A DNA stretch of 64,000 bases. Origin: Streptomyces verrucosisporus (GTDB taxonomy: Bacteria > Actinomycetota > Actinomycetes > Streptomycetales > Streptomycetaceae). Position 1 is the first letter of the stretch, and the number at the start of each line of letters is the position of its first letter. Of this stretch, positions 30,287-37,827 are shown piece after piece. Under the pieces are notes generated by a model, which saw only the letters and a list, made by a program, of their open reading frames with translations, did not search any database and was not told where the DNA came from. The stretch lies in contig NZ_JADEYH010000022.1 in NCBI RefSeq assembly GCF_017114865.1, positions 21,640 to 85,639 of the forward strand, written 5' to 3'. Both the position numbers and the translations under genes were made by a program.

Positions 30287-30934
30287 TCAGGGTGCTGGAT
30301 CGGGGGCGGGGCCGGCCTGGGCGGGCCGCCCGCCGGACGGGCCGGGGTCCCGGCGGGGGGAGAGCCGGTGGAGGGTGGCGAGCACGTCGTCGAGCCAGGC
30401 GATCATCATCCGCTCGTAGGCGATCCCTCCCCGGAGGACCGCGTGCTGGAGCTCCCGTCCGGGGTCGAGGTCTTCTGGGCCGGAGGCTTCGGCCCCGGGG
30501 TCTTCGGCGGTGCCGCCCCCGCCGAAGTCCCGCCGCTGTCCCGCCAGGTAGTGCGCGAGCCGGTCCCGGTGCATCCGCCGGTGCCGTTCGACCTCGCCGG
30601 TCAGGGCGGCCGGGTCGCCGAAGGCGGCTCCGCGGAGCTTCACGGCGAGTTCGTGCCGGACGCTCTCCGGCTGGACCGGCTCGCCGAGCCACCCGGTCAG
30701 GGTGGACAGGCCGGCTGCCGAGACCGAGTACTCCTTCTTGTCCGGCCGGCCCCGCTGCGGCACGTCGCGCGCACCGATCCAGCCGTCGGCCTCCATGCGT
30801 TTGAGGACGCGGTAGATCTGCTGGTGGGTGGCGGTCCAGAAGTACCCGATGGACCGCTCGAACCGCCGTGCCAGCTCATAGCCGGAGCCCGGCTTCTCCA
30901 GCAGGGAGACGAGGATCGCGTGTTCGAGCGCCAT
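30287..30934 (-). CDS. PadR-family transcriptional regulator
   Basis: A 215-residue PadR regulator. The winged helix is at 1-85: MALEHAILVSLLEKPGSGYE, FWTATHQQIYRVLKRMEADG and RGRPDKKEYSVSAAG. The C-terminal Vir_C_2-like dimerisation helices are at about 95-185. The tail is proline/glycine rich. ATG 30934 fits the conserved start of the family, although no good ribosome binding site is present. An 18-bp palindrome lies 13 nt upstream, so autorepression is likely. It is the first gene of an operon with the acyl-CoA dehydrogenase. PadR proteins often respond to phenolic or lipophilic ligands. Confidence 0.88.
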   Translation of the reverse strand: MALEHAILVSLLEKPGSGYELARRFERSIGYFWTATHQQIYRVLKRMEADGWIGARDVPQRGRPDKKEYSVSAAGLSTLTGWLGEPVQPESVRHELAVKLRGAAFGDPAALTGEVERHRRMHRDRLAHYLAGQRRDFGGGGTAEDPGAEASGPEDLDPGRELQHAVLRGGIAYERMMIAWLDDVLATLHRLSPRRDPGPSGGRPAQAGPAPDPAP

Positions 30935-30947
30935 ACCGCGATCCTGA

Positions 30948-30965
30948 TATGCAACTTGTTGCATA
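30948..30965. promoter_or_regulatory. PadR-type operator TATGCAAC-TT-GTTGCATA
   Basis: Eight-bp perfect arms around TT in the promoter of the padR-like gene. The ATGCAAC arm resembles known PadR-family sites. It should control padR and the downstream acyl-CoA dehydrogenase gene. Confidence 0.7.
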
Positions 30966-31252
30966 GGCAAGCTCGGGCCGCTCCGGTGAGACGCAGTTCA
31001 CGCCTCCGGAAAGTCCCTCCGGGCGGTGTCGCACACCCGCGGAGGCGGGGCGGGTTCCGGTCGCGGTCCGCACCGGGCCGCGGGGCCGGCGCACGGCCGC
31101 GTCCGCTGGACTCCCTTGCACCGAAAGGCCGTTGGCGGGACCGGCGCCGCGCCCGCGCCTGCGGGTCCTTCACGTGCGGAACCTCGTGTCACAGCCTTCG
31201 GCGGTGGTCGCCGGACGGGACGGAAGGGTGTACTCCGCAACCTTCCGGAGCC

Positions 31253-31302
31253 TTGCCATTCCAGCCGGCGTCACCCTATTCTCACCGACAGAAAGCGCTT
31301 TC
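31253..31302 (+). promoter_or_regulatory. Promoter TTGCCA-N18-TATTCT with operator GAAAGCGCTTTC
   Basis: The -35 (31253-31258) and -10 (31277-31282) are followed after 8 nt by a perfect 12-bp palindrome (31291-31302) at the expected start of transcription. An 11/12 version of the site sits at the PL9 promoter, suggesting a shared LacI-type repressor of pectinolysis (inference). It would give PL1 a leader of about 470 nt. Confidence 0.6.
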
Positions 31303-31691
31303 CCTCCTTCATGAGGACCATTCCGCCGGAGGCGGCGACCGCGGCACCGGCCACGACCTCGTACGCAGGTCGTCACCGGCCCGCCGCGAAGACTCCGACA
31401 GGGATGCCGACGCGCAACGAAGCGAAAGGGCATACGTCACGATGAAGACACATCGCGCCGTCCACAGCGACTTCGACGGCGACGGACTCACGAAGCGGAC
31501 GGCGGGCCGCACCACCGCCCCGGCAGCCGCCCCGCAGCCGGGCGCCACGCCCGGCGCCGCCCGACGGACGGCCGGGAGCGCAGCCACCTCAGCCCCCGGC
31601 CCACGCTCGCGGCGAACCACCGAACCCCCCCCCACCAAAGGAGAGGATCCACTCCCGGGCCGGCCTCCGGCCCGCCAGGCAGTACCGATAG

Positions 31692-31719
31692 TTGGATGTC
31701 ATGCGCACGACATTAAGTG
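31692..31719 (+). promoter_or_regulatory. Possible PL1 promoter with palindrome in the spacer
   Basis: TTGGAT (31692-31697) and TAAGTG (31714-31719) are 16 nt apart. An imperfect palindrome, ATGTCATGCGCACGACAT (31696-31713, 16 of 18 positions symmetrical), fills the spacer. Repressors that sit between -35 and -10 act this way; the regulator is unknown. Confidence 0.4.
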
Positions 31720-31759
31720 ACACCGTTCGGCGTTCGAAGAGAAAACGGGAGACGACGAG

Positions 31760-33313
31760 ATGAGACGAGCAGTCGCACTGCGGCTCTACGCGGGACTGGC
31801 CACGATGGGGCTCGCGACCGCGACCGGCGTGGTTCTGACGATGCCCGCGGCGTCGGCGGCGCCCAGCGGCCCCACCGGCTACGCGACCCAGAACGGCGGC
31901 ACCACCGGCGGTGCGGGCGGGCAGACCGTCCGGGCCACCACGGGTACCGCGATCCACCAGGCCCTGTGCAGCCGGGCCAGCGACAGCACCCCGATCACCA
32001 TCCAGGTCGAGGGCACCATCAACCACGGCAACACCAGCAAGGTGTCGGGCGACAGCTGCAACACCGACGACGACAGGATCGAGCTCAAGCAGATCAGCAA
32101 CGTCACGATCGTCGGGGTCGGCAACGGGGCCGTCTTCGACCAGCTGGGCATCCACATCCGCGAGGCCAGCAACATCATCATCCAGAACGTGACGGTCAAG
32201 AACGTCAAGAAGTCGGGCTCGCCCACCTCCAACGGCGGTGACGCCATCGGCATGGAGAGCGGCGTCCGCAACGTCTGGGTCGACCACGTCACCCTGGAGG
32301 CGTCGGGCGGGGAGTCGGAGGGGTTCGACGGCCTCTTCGACATGAAGGACGACACCAAGTACGTGACGCTGTCCTACAGCATCCTGCGCAACTCCGGCCG
32401 CGGCGGTCTGGTCGGCTCCAGCGAGAGCGACCGTTCCAACGGCTTCATCACCTACCACCACAACCTGTACGAGAACATCGACTCCCGCGTTCCCCTGCTG
32501 CGCGGCGGCATAGCCCACATCTACAACAACCACTACGTGGGCATCAGCAAGTCCGGCATCAACTCCCGCGCCGGGGCCCGCGCCAAGGTGGACAACAACT
32601 ACTTCGAGGACTCCAAGGACGTCCTGGGCACCTTCTACACCGACGAGGCCGGCTACTGGCAGGTCGGCGGCAACGTCTTCGACAACGTGACCTGGTCCAG
32701 CCGCAGCGGCGAGAACAACCCGGCCGGGCCGAACCCGCAGTCCAACACCACCGTCAGCATCCCCTACTCCTACGACCTCGACGGCGCCGACTGCGTGCCG
32801 GGCGTCGTGAGCCAGACGGCGGGGGCGGGCAAGGGCCTGAAGGTGTCGGACGGCAGCTGCTCGCCGCAGACGCCGGACCCGACCCCGACGCCGACCGACC
32901 CCGGACCGACGCCGACCGACCCCACGCCCACTCCGTCCCAGCCCAGCGGAACCAACCTCAGCATCGGAGCCGGCTCCGACGGTTCCAGCAAGGCGAGCGG
33001 AACGAGCTACGGCAACGTGCGTGACGGTGACATGAGCTCCTACTGGTCGCCCACCGGTTCGACCGGGTCGATCTCGATCAAGTGGGGCTCCGCCACCACC
33101 GTCTCCAAGATCAACATCAGGGAGGCGGCGGGTTCCGAGGGTAATATCGGCTCCTGGCGGGTCGTCAACCACGACACCGGCGCCGTCCTGACCTCGGGCA
33201 GCGGAGCGGGCGTCATCACCTTCCCGCAGACCTCGCTGCGCAAGATCACGTTCGAGATCACCGGCTCGTCCGGCACCCCGAAGGTCGCCGAGTTCGAGAC
33301 CTACGCCGGATAA
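31760..33313 (+). CDS. Secreted PL1 pectate lyase with C-terminal F5/8-type binding domain
   Basis: A 517-residue secreted enzyme. The signal peptide is at 1-34 (LATATGVVLTMPAASAAPSG). The PL1 parallel beta-helix (about 35-375) carries the calcium/active-site motifs NVWVDHVTLEASGG, EGFDGLFDMKDDTKYVTLSY and the catalytic arginine in DSRVPLLRGGIAHIYNNHYV. A T-P-D-P repeat linker (about 376-400) joins a discoidin/F5-8-type (CBM32-like) domain (about 402-517: SDGSSKASGTSYGNVRDGDM, SYWSPTG). It cleaves polygalacturonate by beta-elimination. GGGAGACGACGAG precedes the ATG. It has no TTA codon, unlike the other wall hydrolases here. A terminator follows. Confidence 0.93.
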   Translation: MRRAVALRLYAGLATMGLATATGVVLTMPAASAAPSGPTGYATQNGGTTGGAGGQTVRATTGTAIHQALCSRASDSTPITIQVEGTINHGNTSKVSGDSCNTDDDRIELKQISNVTIVGVGNGAVFDQLGIHIREASNIIIQNVTVKNVKKSGSPTSNGGDAIGMESGVRNVWVDHVTLEASGGESEGFDGLFDMKDDTKYVTLSYSILRNSGRGGLVGSSESDRSNGFITYHHNLYENIDSRVPLLRGGIAHIYNNHYVGISKSGINSRAGARAKVDNNYFEDSKDVLGTFYTDEAGYWQVGGNVFDNVTWSSRSGENNPAGPNPQSNTTVSIPYSYDLDGADCVPGVVSQTAGAGKGLKVSDGSCSPQTPDPTPTPTDPGPTPTDPTPTPSQPSGTNLSIGAGSDGSSKASGTSYGNVRDGDMSSYWSPTGSTGSISIKWGSATTVSKINIREAAGSEGNIGSWRVVNHDTGAVLTSGSGAGVITFPQTSLRKITFEITGSSGTPKVAEFETYAG

Positions 33314-33323
33314 CGGCGCGATT

Positions 33324-33368
33324 CGCCGCCCGTCCGGGCCCGGTACCCCCGGCCCCGGGCGGGCGGCG
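33324..33368. terminator. GC hairpin after the PL1 gene
   Basis: Outer arms CGCCGCCCG (33324-33332) and CGGGCGGCG (33360-33368), with inner pairing CCGGG/CCCGG separated by one wobble. It begins 10 nt after the stop. Confidence 0.65.
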
Positions 33369-33549
33369 GCGCGTCCTGGGCAGCTTCACCCCGGCCGCCG
33401 CCCGCCGACGCGTTCACACGCCCGCGGGGACGGCGGCGCGGACGCCAACGTCAGTTCTCCTTCCGGCAACGATCGTTGCGGAAAATGGCCCTGGCCGCGG
33501 CATAGGCCGTAGTCTCGGACTACCATCGGGTGACGACCGTTCGGAGGGC

Positions 33550-34176
33550 ATGGTGACCGAGGCCTCTCACAACCCCTTAGACGAGGTTCTGGAGCGCCTG
33601 GACGCGCTGTCGGAGAGCAGAGGACTCACCCGCGACGACATCCTGGACCTCGGTGAGCTGTCGGCCGCCACCGGCCTCGGCACCAGGGAGATCCGCACCC
33701 TGCTGAGGGGCGGGAGGGTGCGGGAGCGCAAGGTGGGTGAGACCGCTCCCCGGCGGGTGAACTTCCTGTACGAGCGGCTTCTGAGGGAAAGCGGGAGGAG
33801 GCCGGCCGACGTCGTCGGCGAGGTGTCGGCCCGCCTGGGGGTGACCGGTGCCTGGGCCCGCAGCCTCCTCCAGGGCGGGAAGTGCCCCAATGTGCCGCAT
33901 CTCGCCGCGCTGGCCGACTACTTCGGGGTGTCACTGACGTTCTTCACCGACCCTCCCCGCGACGCGCTGACCCGTGAACTGCTGCCGGTCGTGGGCCGGC
34001 TGGAGTCGGAGTCGGCCGGGATGGGACTCGAAGACCCCCTGGCCGCCCTCGTCGGAGAGCACGGCGCCAGGGCGATCGCCGCCCGCGGCGGCGGGTCCAC
34101 CCTCACCATCGCCCAGCGGAAGGCCATCGCCAGGTTCGTCGTCGACTTCGTCGCGGACTCGGAGCCCGGACGATGA
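33550..34176 (+). CDS. XRE-family regulator (first gene of 7TM/ImmA operon, TTA codon)
   Basis: A 208-residue DNA-binding protein. An N-terminal helical part carries an HTH-like LTRDDILDLGELSAATGLGT. An XRE core follows at about 85-140 (VVGEVSARLGVTGAWARSLL, CPNVPHLAALADYFGVSLTF) and a helical C-terminal region. The ATG at 33550 has CGGAGGG upstream. Codon 10 is TTA (33577-33579), the rare leucine codon read by the bldA tRNA, so translation should be developmentally limited. The stop overlaps the next start (ATGA). As in other XRE-ImmA pairs, the protein may be a repressor removed or modified by the protease next door. Confidence 0.82.
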   Translation: MVTEASHNPLDEVLERLDALSESRGLTRDDILDLGELSAATGLGTREIRTLLRGGRVRERKVGETAPRRVNFLYERLLRESGRRPADVVGEVSARLGVTGAWARSLLQGGKCPNVPHLAALADYFGVSLTFFTDPPRDALTRELLPVVGRLESESAGMGLEDPLAALVGEHGARAIAARGGGSTLTIAQRKAIARFVVDFVADSEPGR

Positions 34177-34766
34177 CGCGGGAGGGCAGAGAGCGCAGGG
34201 GCATCGGCAGGAGCACCCGGAAGGCCATGGACGAGCTCGCCCGCCGGCTCATGGACGGCCTCAGCCGCGATCCCGTGCTGCAGGTGCCGACGGACGCGGA
34301 GTCACTGTGCCGGGCGCTGTGCCGGGAGATGGGCACGCTCCGGGGCCGCCCCCTGGAGCTGAGGGTCGAGGAACTGCCGCGCGAGGCGGGCGGCATCACC
34401 GGCCTGATGCTGTCCCTGGAGGAGCGGGACGTGATCCTCGTCGAGCGCAGGGTGGACGCCCCGCAGAAGCCGATCATCGTGGGCCACGAGCTGTGGCACC
34501 TGCACCGTGGCCACAGCAGCTACCCGAGCGGTGCGGAAGGCGGCACGGCCGCCGCCCGCATGCTGTACCCCGGTGACGGCACGGTGCTGTGCGCCGCGGC
34601 GCGCAGCCACTGCGACGCGCGGGAGGAGGGGGAGGCCGAGGCGTTCGGCGTGCGCCTGTACCGGGATTTCCGCAGATGGCTCGTGGACGATCCGCTGGCC
34701 GTCCCCCGCCCTGCCCGTACCGACGCGGTCGTGACCCGGCTGCGGACCACCCTCGGCCCCCGGTGA
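34173..34766 (+). CDS. ImmA/IrrE-type metallopeptidase-like protein
   Basis: A 197-residue soluble protein with the zinc-protease motif HELWH in IIVGHELWHLHRGHSSYPSG (an HExxH helix, about residue 112) and a downstream acidic EEGEAEAFGVRLYRDFR that would supply the third ligand, as in ImmA/IrrE proteases. The N-terminal half, with MDELARRLMDGLSRDPVLQV and ESLCRALCREMGTLRGRPLE, is typical of actinomycete proteins annotated as toxin-like components paired with XRE regulators. The ATG overlaps the XRE stop; the membrane-protein gene starts 16 nt after the stop. Likely role: regulated cleavage of the XRE partner (inference from family). Confidence 0.82.
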   Translation: MTREGRERRGIGRSTRKAMDELARRLMDGLSRDPVLQVPTDAESLCRALCREMGTLRGRPLELRVEELPREAGGITGLMLSLEERDVILVERRVDAPQKPIIVGHELWHLHRGHSSYPSGAEGGTAAARMLYPGDGTVLCAAARSHCDAREEGEAEAFGVRLYRDFRRWLVDDPLAVPRPARTDAVVTRLRTTLGPR

Positions 34767-34782
34767 GGCGGCCGGACCACCC

Positions 34783-36030
34783 ATGGACGCCTCCGAAGAC
34801 GTCATCCCCCACATCTACTACCTCGCGGCGGTCGTGGCGCTGCTGCCCCTGTTCCTCAAAATGCGGTCCACCATCCGCGCACGGCACGAATCGCTGCTCC
34901 GCGTGGCGAGTCTCCTGCTGATCATGGCCTTCCTCGTCCTCGCCTCCGCGGCGCCCCAGAGCATAGCGCTGATCAACCGGACCACCGGCGTGACCAACAT
35001 CGCGGCGCCCTGGGTCTACAGCCTGCTCACCGCGTTCAGCGCCTGCTGCCTGCTGATGCTCACCGCGTGGCGGGACGGGACCACCGCGTTGGCCGGCCGC
35101 GTGATGCGATGGGTCATCGCCGTGTACTCGCTGGTCATCGTCGCGCTGTGGGTGCTCTTCGCCCTCGGTGACCCCGCTGTCGAGCGCCTGCGCGACTTCG
35201 ACACGTACTACGCCGACGAGCCGTATCTGCGCGAGATGATCACGCTCTACATCGTGGCCCACACCGTCGCCAACACCGTCAACTTCGTGCTGCTGTGGTC
35301 GTGGGAACGCCGGGTGCGCGGCGTCGACGCCTGGCTCCGCACCGGACTGCTGCTCATGGGCACCGGTTACATCGCCACCCTCGCCTTCAACGGCTTCAAG
35401 ACCGTCGCGGTCGTCGGCCGGTGGAGCGGCCACGACCTGGACTGGCTCAGCACCCAGGCCGCCCCGCTGGCCGGCGCCATCGGCTCCATCCTGGTCGGCG
35501 CGGGCTTCCTGATCCCTCACGCGGGCCAGGCGGCCTACGAGTTCTGGCAGGCCGCCCTCCGCCACCGCAGGCTCCTGCCCCTGTGCCGGCTGCTGAAGGA
35601 GCACGTTCCGGCCGGGCCCTCCACACTCGTCGGCAAGCCGGACATCCACACCTCCCTGACGATCAGGGAGAAGGAGATACGGGACAGCCTCTACACCCTG
35701 GCCCCCTATCTGGACCACGAGCTGCACCGCCGGGCCCGCCGGGCGGCCCTCGACCCCGGTCCCGTGCTCGGGGAGCTGCTCGGCAGGCGGTTCACCCTCC
35801 GGGAGGCCGAGGGCGTCGCCGGCGCCGTGGCCGTCTCCGCCGCGATCGCCGCCCGCGCGGAGGATCCGGGCAGGAGCGCCCAGTGGAGGAATCCCGACAA
35901 CCTGCTCCGCGACGTCGAAGCCGTCTCCGGGGCACTGCGCCGTCCCAGCATCGTCGAGGCGGTCCGCCGCAGCGTGGCCGCCAGGTCGGAGAGCACACCC
36001 GCCGCATGGAACGACACCCCCGCCCCATGA
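34783..36030 (+). CDS. MAB_1171c-like seven-helix membrane protein
   Basis: A 415-residue protein. Its first 260 residues contain seven hydrophobic segments (about 10-27, 40-60, 76-97, 107-129, 150-173, 184-205, 226-248); the last 155 residues are a soluble, helical cytosolic domain (SLTIREKEIRDSLYTLAPYL, then FTLREAEGVAGAVAVSAAIAAR). This layout matches the MAB_1171c family, annotated as putative transporters in actinobacteria and repeatedly found with XRE and ImmA-like genes (recall). A receptor-like role fits the seven helices plus cytosolic domain at least as well as transport. It starts 16 nt after the protease gene and its stop overlaps the FAD gene start (ATGA). Confidence 0.8.
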   Translation: MDASEDVIPHIYYLAAVVALLPLFLKMRSTIRARHESLLRVASLLLIMAFLVLASAAPQSIALINRTTGVTNIAAPWVYSLLTAFSACCLLMLTAWRDGTTALAGRVMRWVIAVYSLVIVALWVLFALGDPAVERLRDFDTYYADEPYLREMITLYIVAHTVANTVNFVLLWSWERRVRGVDAWLRTGLLLMGTGYIATLAFNGFKTVAVVGRWSGHDLDWLSTQAAPLAGAIGSILVGAGFLIPHAGQAAYEFWQAALRHRRLLPLCRLLKEHVPAGPSTLVGKPDIHTSLTIREKEIRDSLYTLAPYLDHELHRRARRAALDPGPVLGELLGRRFTLREAEGVAGAVAVSAAIAARAEDPGRSAQWRNPDNLLRDVEAVSGALRRPSIVEAVRRSVAARSESTPAAWNDTPAP

Positions 36031-37442
36031 GATCCGCGAGGTCAGCGATAGTCCTCGGCGGCAGCCTGGCCGGCATGCTCGCGGCCCGCGCGCTGGCCGA
36101 CTTCGCGACCGTCACCGTCGTGGAGCGCGACGCCCTGCCCGGAGGGCCCGGGCCCCGCAGGGGGCTGCCGCAGGCGCAGCACACCCATGTGCTGTGGTCC
36201 GGCGGTGCCAGGGCCGTCGAGGAACTGCTGCCCGGCACCGCCGACCTGCTCAAGGGCTGCGGAGCGCACCGCGTGCCGGTGCCCACCGACATGGTCGTCC
36301 TCAGCCCGCGGGGGTGGTTCCGCCGCTGGGAGGAGTCCCACCACACGCTTCTGTGCAGCCGCGAGCTGCTCGACTGGACCGTGCGCCGGCAGGTTCTCGG
36401 CCATGAGCGCGTCACCGTCCGGGAGGGCACCACGGCCGAAGGTCTGCTCGGCGACGCGACCGCGGTCACCGGCGTCCGCGTCCGCCGGGCGGACGGCGGG
36501 GAGGAGCGGCTCACCGCGGACCTGGTCGTCGACGCCACCGGCCGCGCCTCGCGCGCGTCCTCCTGGCTGCGGGAGCTGGGGCTGCCCGCTCCGGCCGAGC
36601 GGAGGATCGACCCGGGCCTCGTCTACGCCAGCCGTGTCTTCCGGGCTCCCGCCGCCGTACGCGCCCTGGGGCGTTTCCCCACCGTCATCGTTCAGGCCGA
36701 CCCCCGGCGGGCCCCCGGGCAGGGCGCCTCGCTCATCATGATCGAGGGCGGGCGCTGGATCGTGACCCTCTTCGGTACCCGGGGAGGCGAGCCCGTCAAG
36801 GGGAGCGACGCCTTCGCGGACTTCGCCCTACGGGCGCCGCGGCATCCGCTGATCGGCCGGCTCATCGCGGGCGCCGAACCCCTGACCGAGGTCACCCTCA
36901 CCCGCGCCACCGCCAACTACCGGCGCTACTACGAGCGGATGCGCCGCCGGCCCGAGGGGTTCGCCGTCCTCGGTGACGCCCTGGCGGCCTACAACCCCAG
37001 TTACGGGCACGGGATGTCCACCGCGGCCCAGAGCGCCGTCGCCCTGCGCGACACGGTTGGACGCCATGGATGGGGTGCCCCGGGGCTGGCGCGGCACGTC
37101 CAGAGGGCCGTGGCCGGGCCGGTGGACGCCGCGTGGATCCTGGCCGTCGGTCAGGACGTGCTCTATCCGGGCGCCACCGAGCACGGTCCCGCCCTCCGGG
37201 ACAGGTTCGCGTCCGCCTACGTCAGCCGACTGCTCCACACCGCGACCGGCAACGGCTGGGTGGCCCGCCGCGTCACCGATGTCACATCCCTCGAACGCAC
37301 GGCGTCCGTCCTGGTCGACCCCCGGCTGTCTCTCGCCGCGCTCCGCGGGCCCCTCCGGCCGAAACTCGGCGGGCCTCCGCTCACCGGGGAGGAGATGGCC
37401 GCCGCCGGCCTGGTCTCCTCCTCCGTCACCGCTCCGGAGTGA
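36027..37442 (+). CDS. FAD-dependent monooxygenase-like protein
   Basis: A 471-residue flavoprotein of the aromatic-hydroxylase/halogenase-like superfamily. Motifs: AIVLGGSLAGMLAARALADF (GxGxxG-like), a long arginine-containing strand RAVEELLPG, ADLVVDATGRASRASSWLRE (DxATG) and the FAD-ribityl motif FAVLGDALAAYNPSYGHGMS (GD...NP..G.G). It should use FAD and NAD(P)H on a lipophilic or aromatic substrate; no halogenase WxWxIP motif was seen. Its ATG lies within the stop of the membrane-protein gene, so all four genes 33550-37442 are effectively one translational unit. A 20-bp terminator hairpin follows. It may make or modify the signal sensed by the 7TM protein (speculative). Confidence 0.83.
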   Translation: MRSARSAIVLGGSLAGMLAARALADFATVTVVERDALPGGPGPRRGLPQAQHTHVLWSGGARAVEELLPGTADLLKGCGAHRVPVPTDMVVLSPRGWFRRWEESHHTLLCSRELLDWTVRRQVLGHERVTVREGTTAEGLLGDATAVTGVRVRRADGGEERLTADLVVDATGRASRASSWLRELGLPAPAERRIDPGLVYASRVFRAPAAVRALGRFPTVIVQADPRRAPGQGASLIMIEGGRWIVTLFGTRGGEPVKGSDAFADFALRAPRHPLIGRLIAGAEPLTEVTLTRATANYRRYYERMRRRPEGFAVLGDALAAYNPSYGHGMSTAAQSAVALRDTVGRHGWGAPGLARHVQRAVAGPVDAAWILAVGQDVLYPGATEHGPALRDRFASAYVSRLLHTATGNGWVARRVTDVTSLERTASVLVDPRLSLAALRGPLRPKLGGPPLTGEEMAAAGLVSSSVTAPE

Positions 37443-37448
37443 CCGGTC

Positions 37449-37493
37449 GCCGTAGGCGCCCCCGGCGGTGTCGCCGCCGGGGGCGCCTACGGC
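37449..37493. terminator. 20-bp hairpin ending the XRE/ImmA/7TM/FAD operon
   Basis: Arms 37449-37468 and 37474-37493 are fully complementary around a 5-nt loop. It starts 7 nt after the FAD gene stop. Confidence 0.8.
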
Positions 37494-37660
37494 AGGTCCG
37501 CGGACGCGGCCCCGCGGTCGGGGGACGTCCCGCGCAGGAGCCCCCACACCTCACCGGCGGCCTGCTCCGCGGTGGGCCCGCCGGGCATGGCGACCCATCG
37601 GGTGAACACCCCGACGAAGGCCCCGGCCAGGTAGTGGGCGCGCAGTTCCAGGAGCGGAGC
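37487..37660 (-). pseudogene. Second TetR-type C-terminal remnant
   Basis: The minus strand reads LLELRAHYLAGAFVGVFTRW, then VAMPGGPTAEQAAGEVWGLL and a short tail to the stop at 37487. This is typical of the last helices of a TetR regulator. Upstream residues in the frame are arginine/proline-rich and not TetR-like, so the DNA-binding domain is lost. The end of the remnant overlaps the right arm of the operon terminator hairpin. Confidence 0.55.
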
Positions 37661-37827
37661 GGCCGCGCCCCCGTCTGCGGCTGGCCGCCGCCGCGGACGG
37701 CTGAGGGTCCGTCCCGCGCGGCGCGGGACGGAGGCGGAGCCCGGCGTCCGCGCGTGCACGGCCGCCGGGCTCCGCCGGTGGGACTTGCCGCCTCACCCCG
37801 TCCGGACGACGGGCCGGCGGACAGCGG

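Larger units (their letters stand above)
30966..31759. other. 800-nt region upstream of the PL1 gene, with two promoter/operator units
   Basis: No intact gene is supported. A promoter with a GAAAGCGCTTTC operator stands at 31253-31302, 458 nt upstream of PL1. A second promoter-like unit with a different palindrome lies at 31692-31719. Between them, two short frames overlap (ATG 31312 and ATG 31441). The second begins MKTHRAVHSDFDGDG but becomes proline/arginine-rich and unconvincing; it may be decayed coding sequence. Confidence 0.45.

Noticed and set aside
31312..31445. 44-residue frame downstream of the GAAAGCGCTTTC promoter
   Set aside because: Poor coding bias, no ribosome binding site and no recognisable sequence; described only as possible decay.
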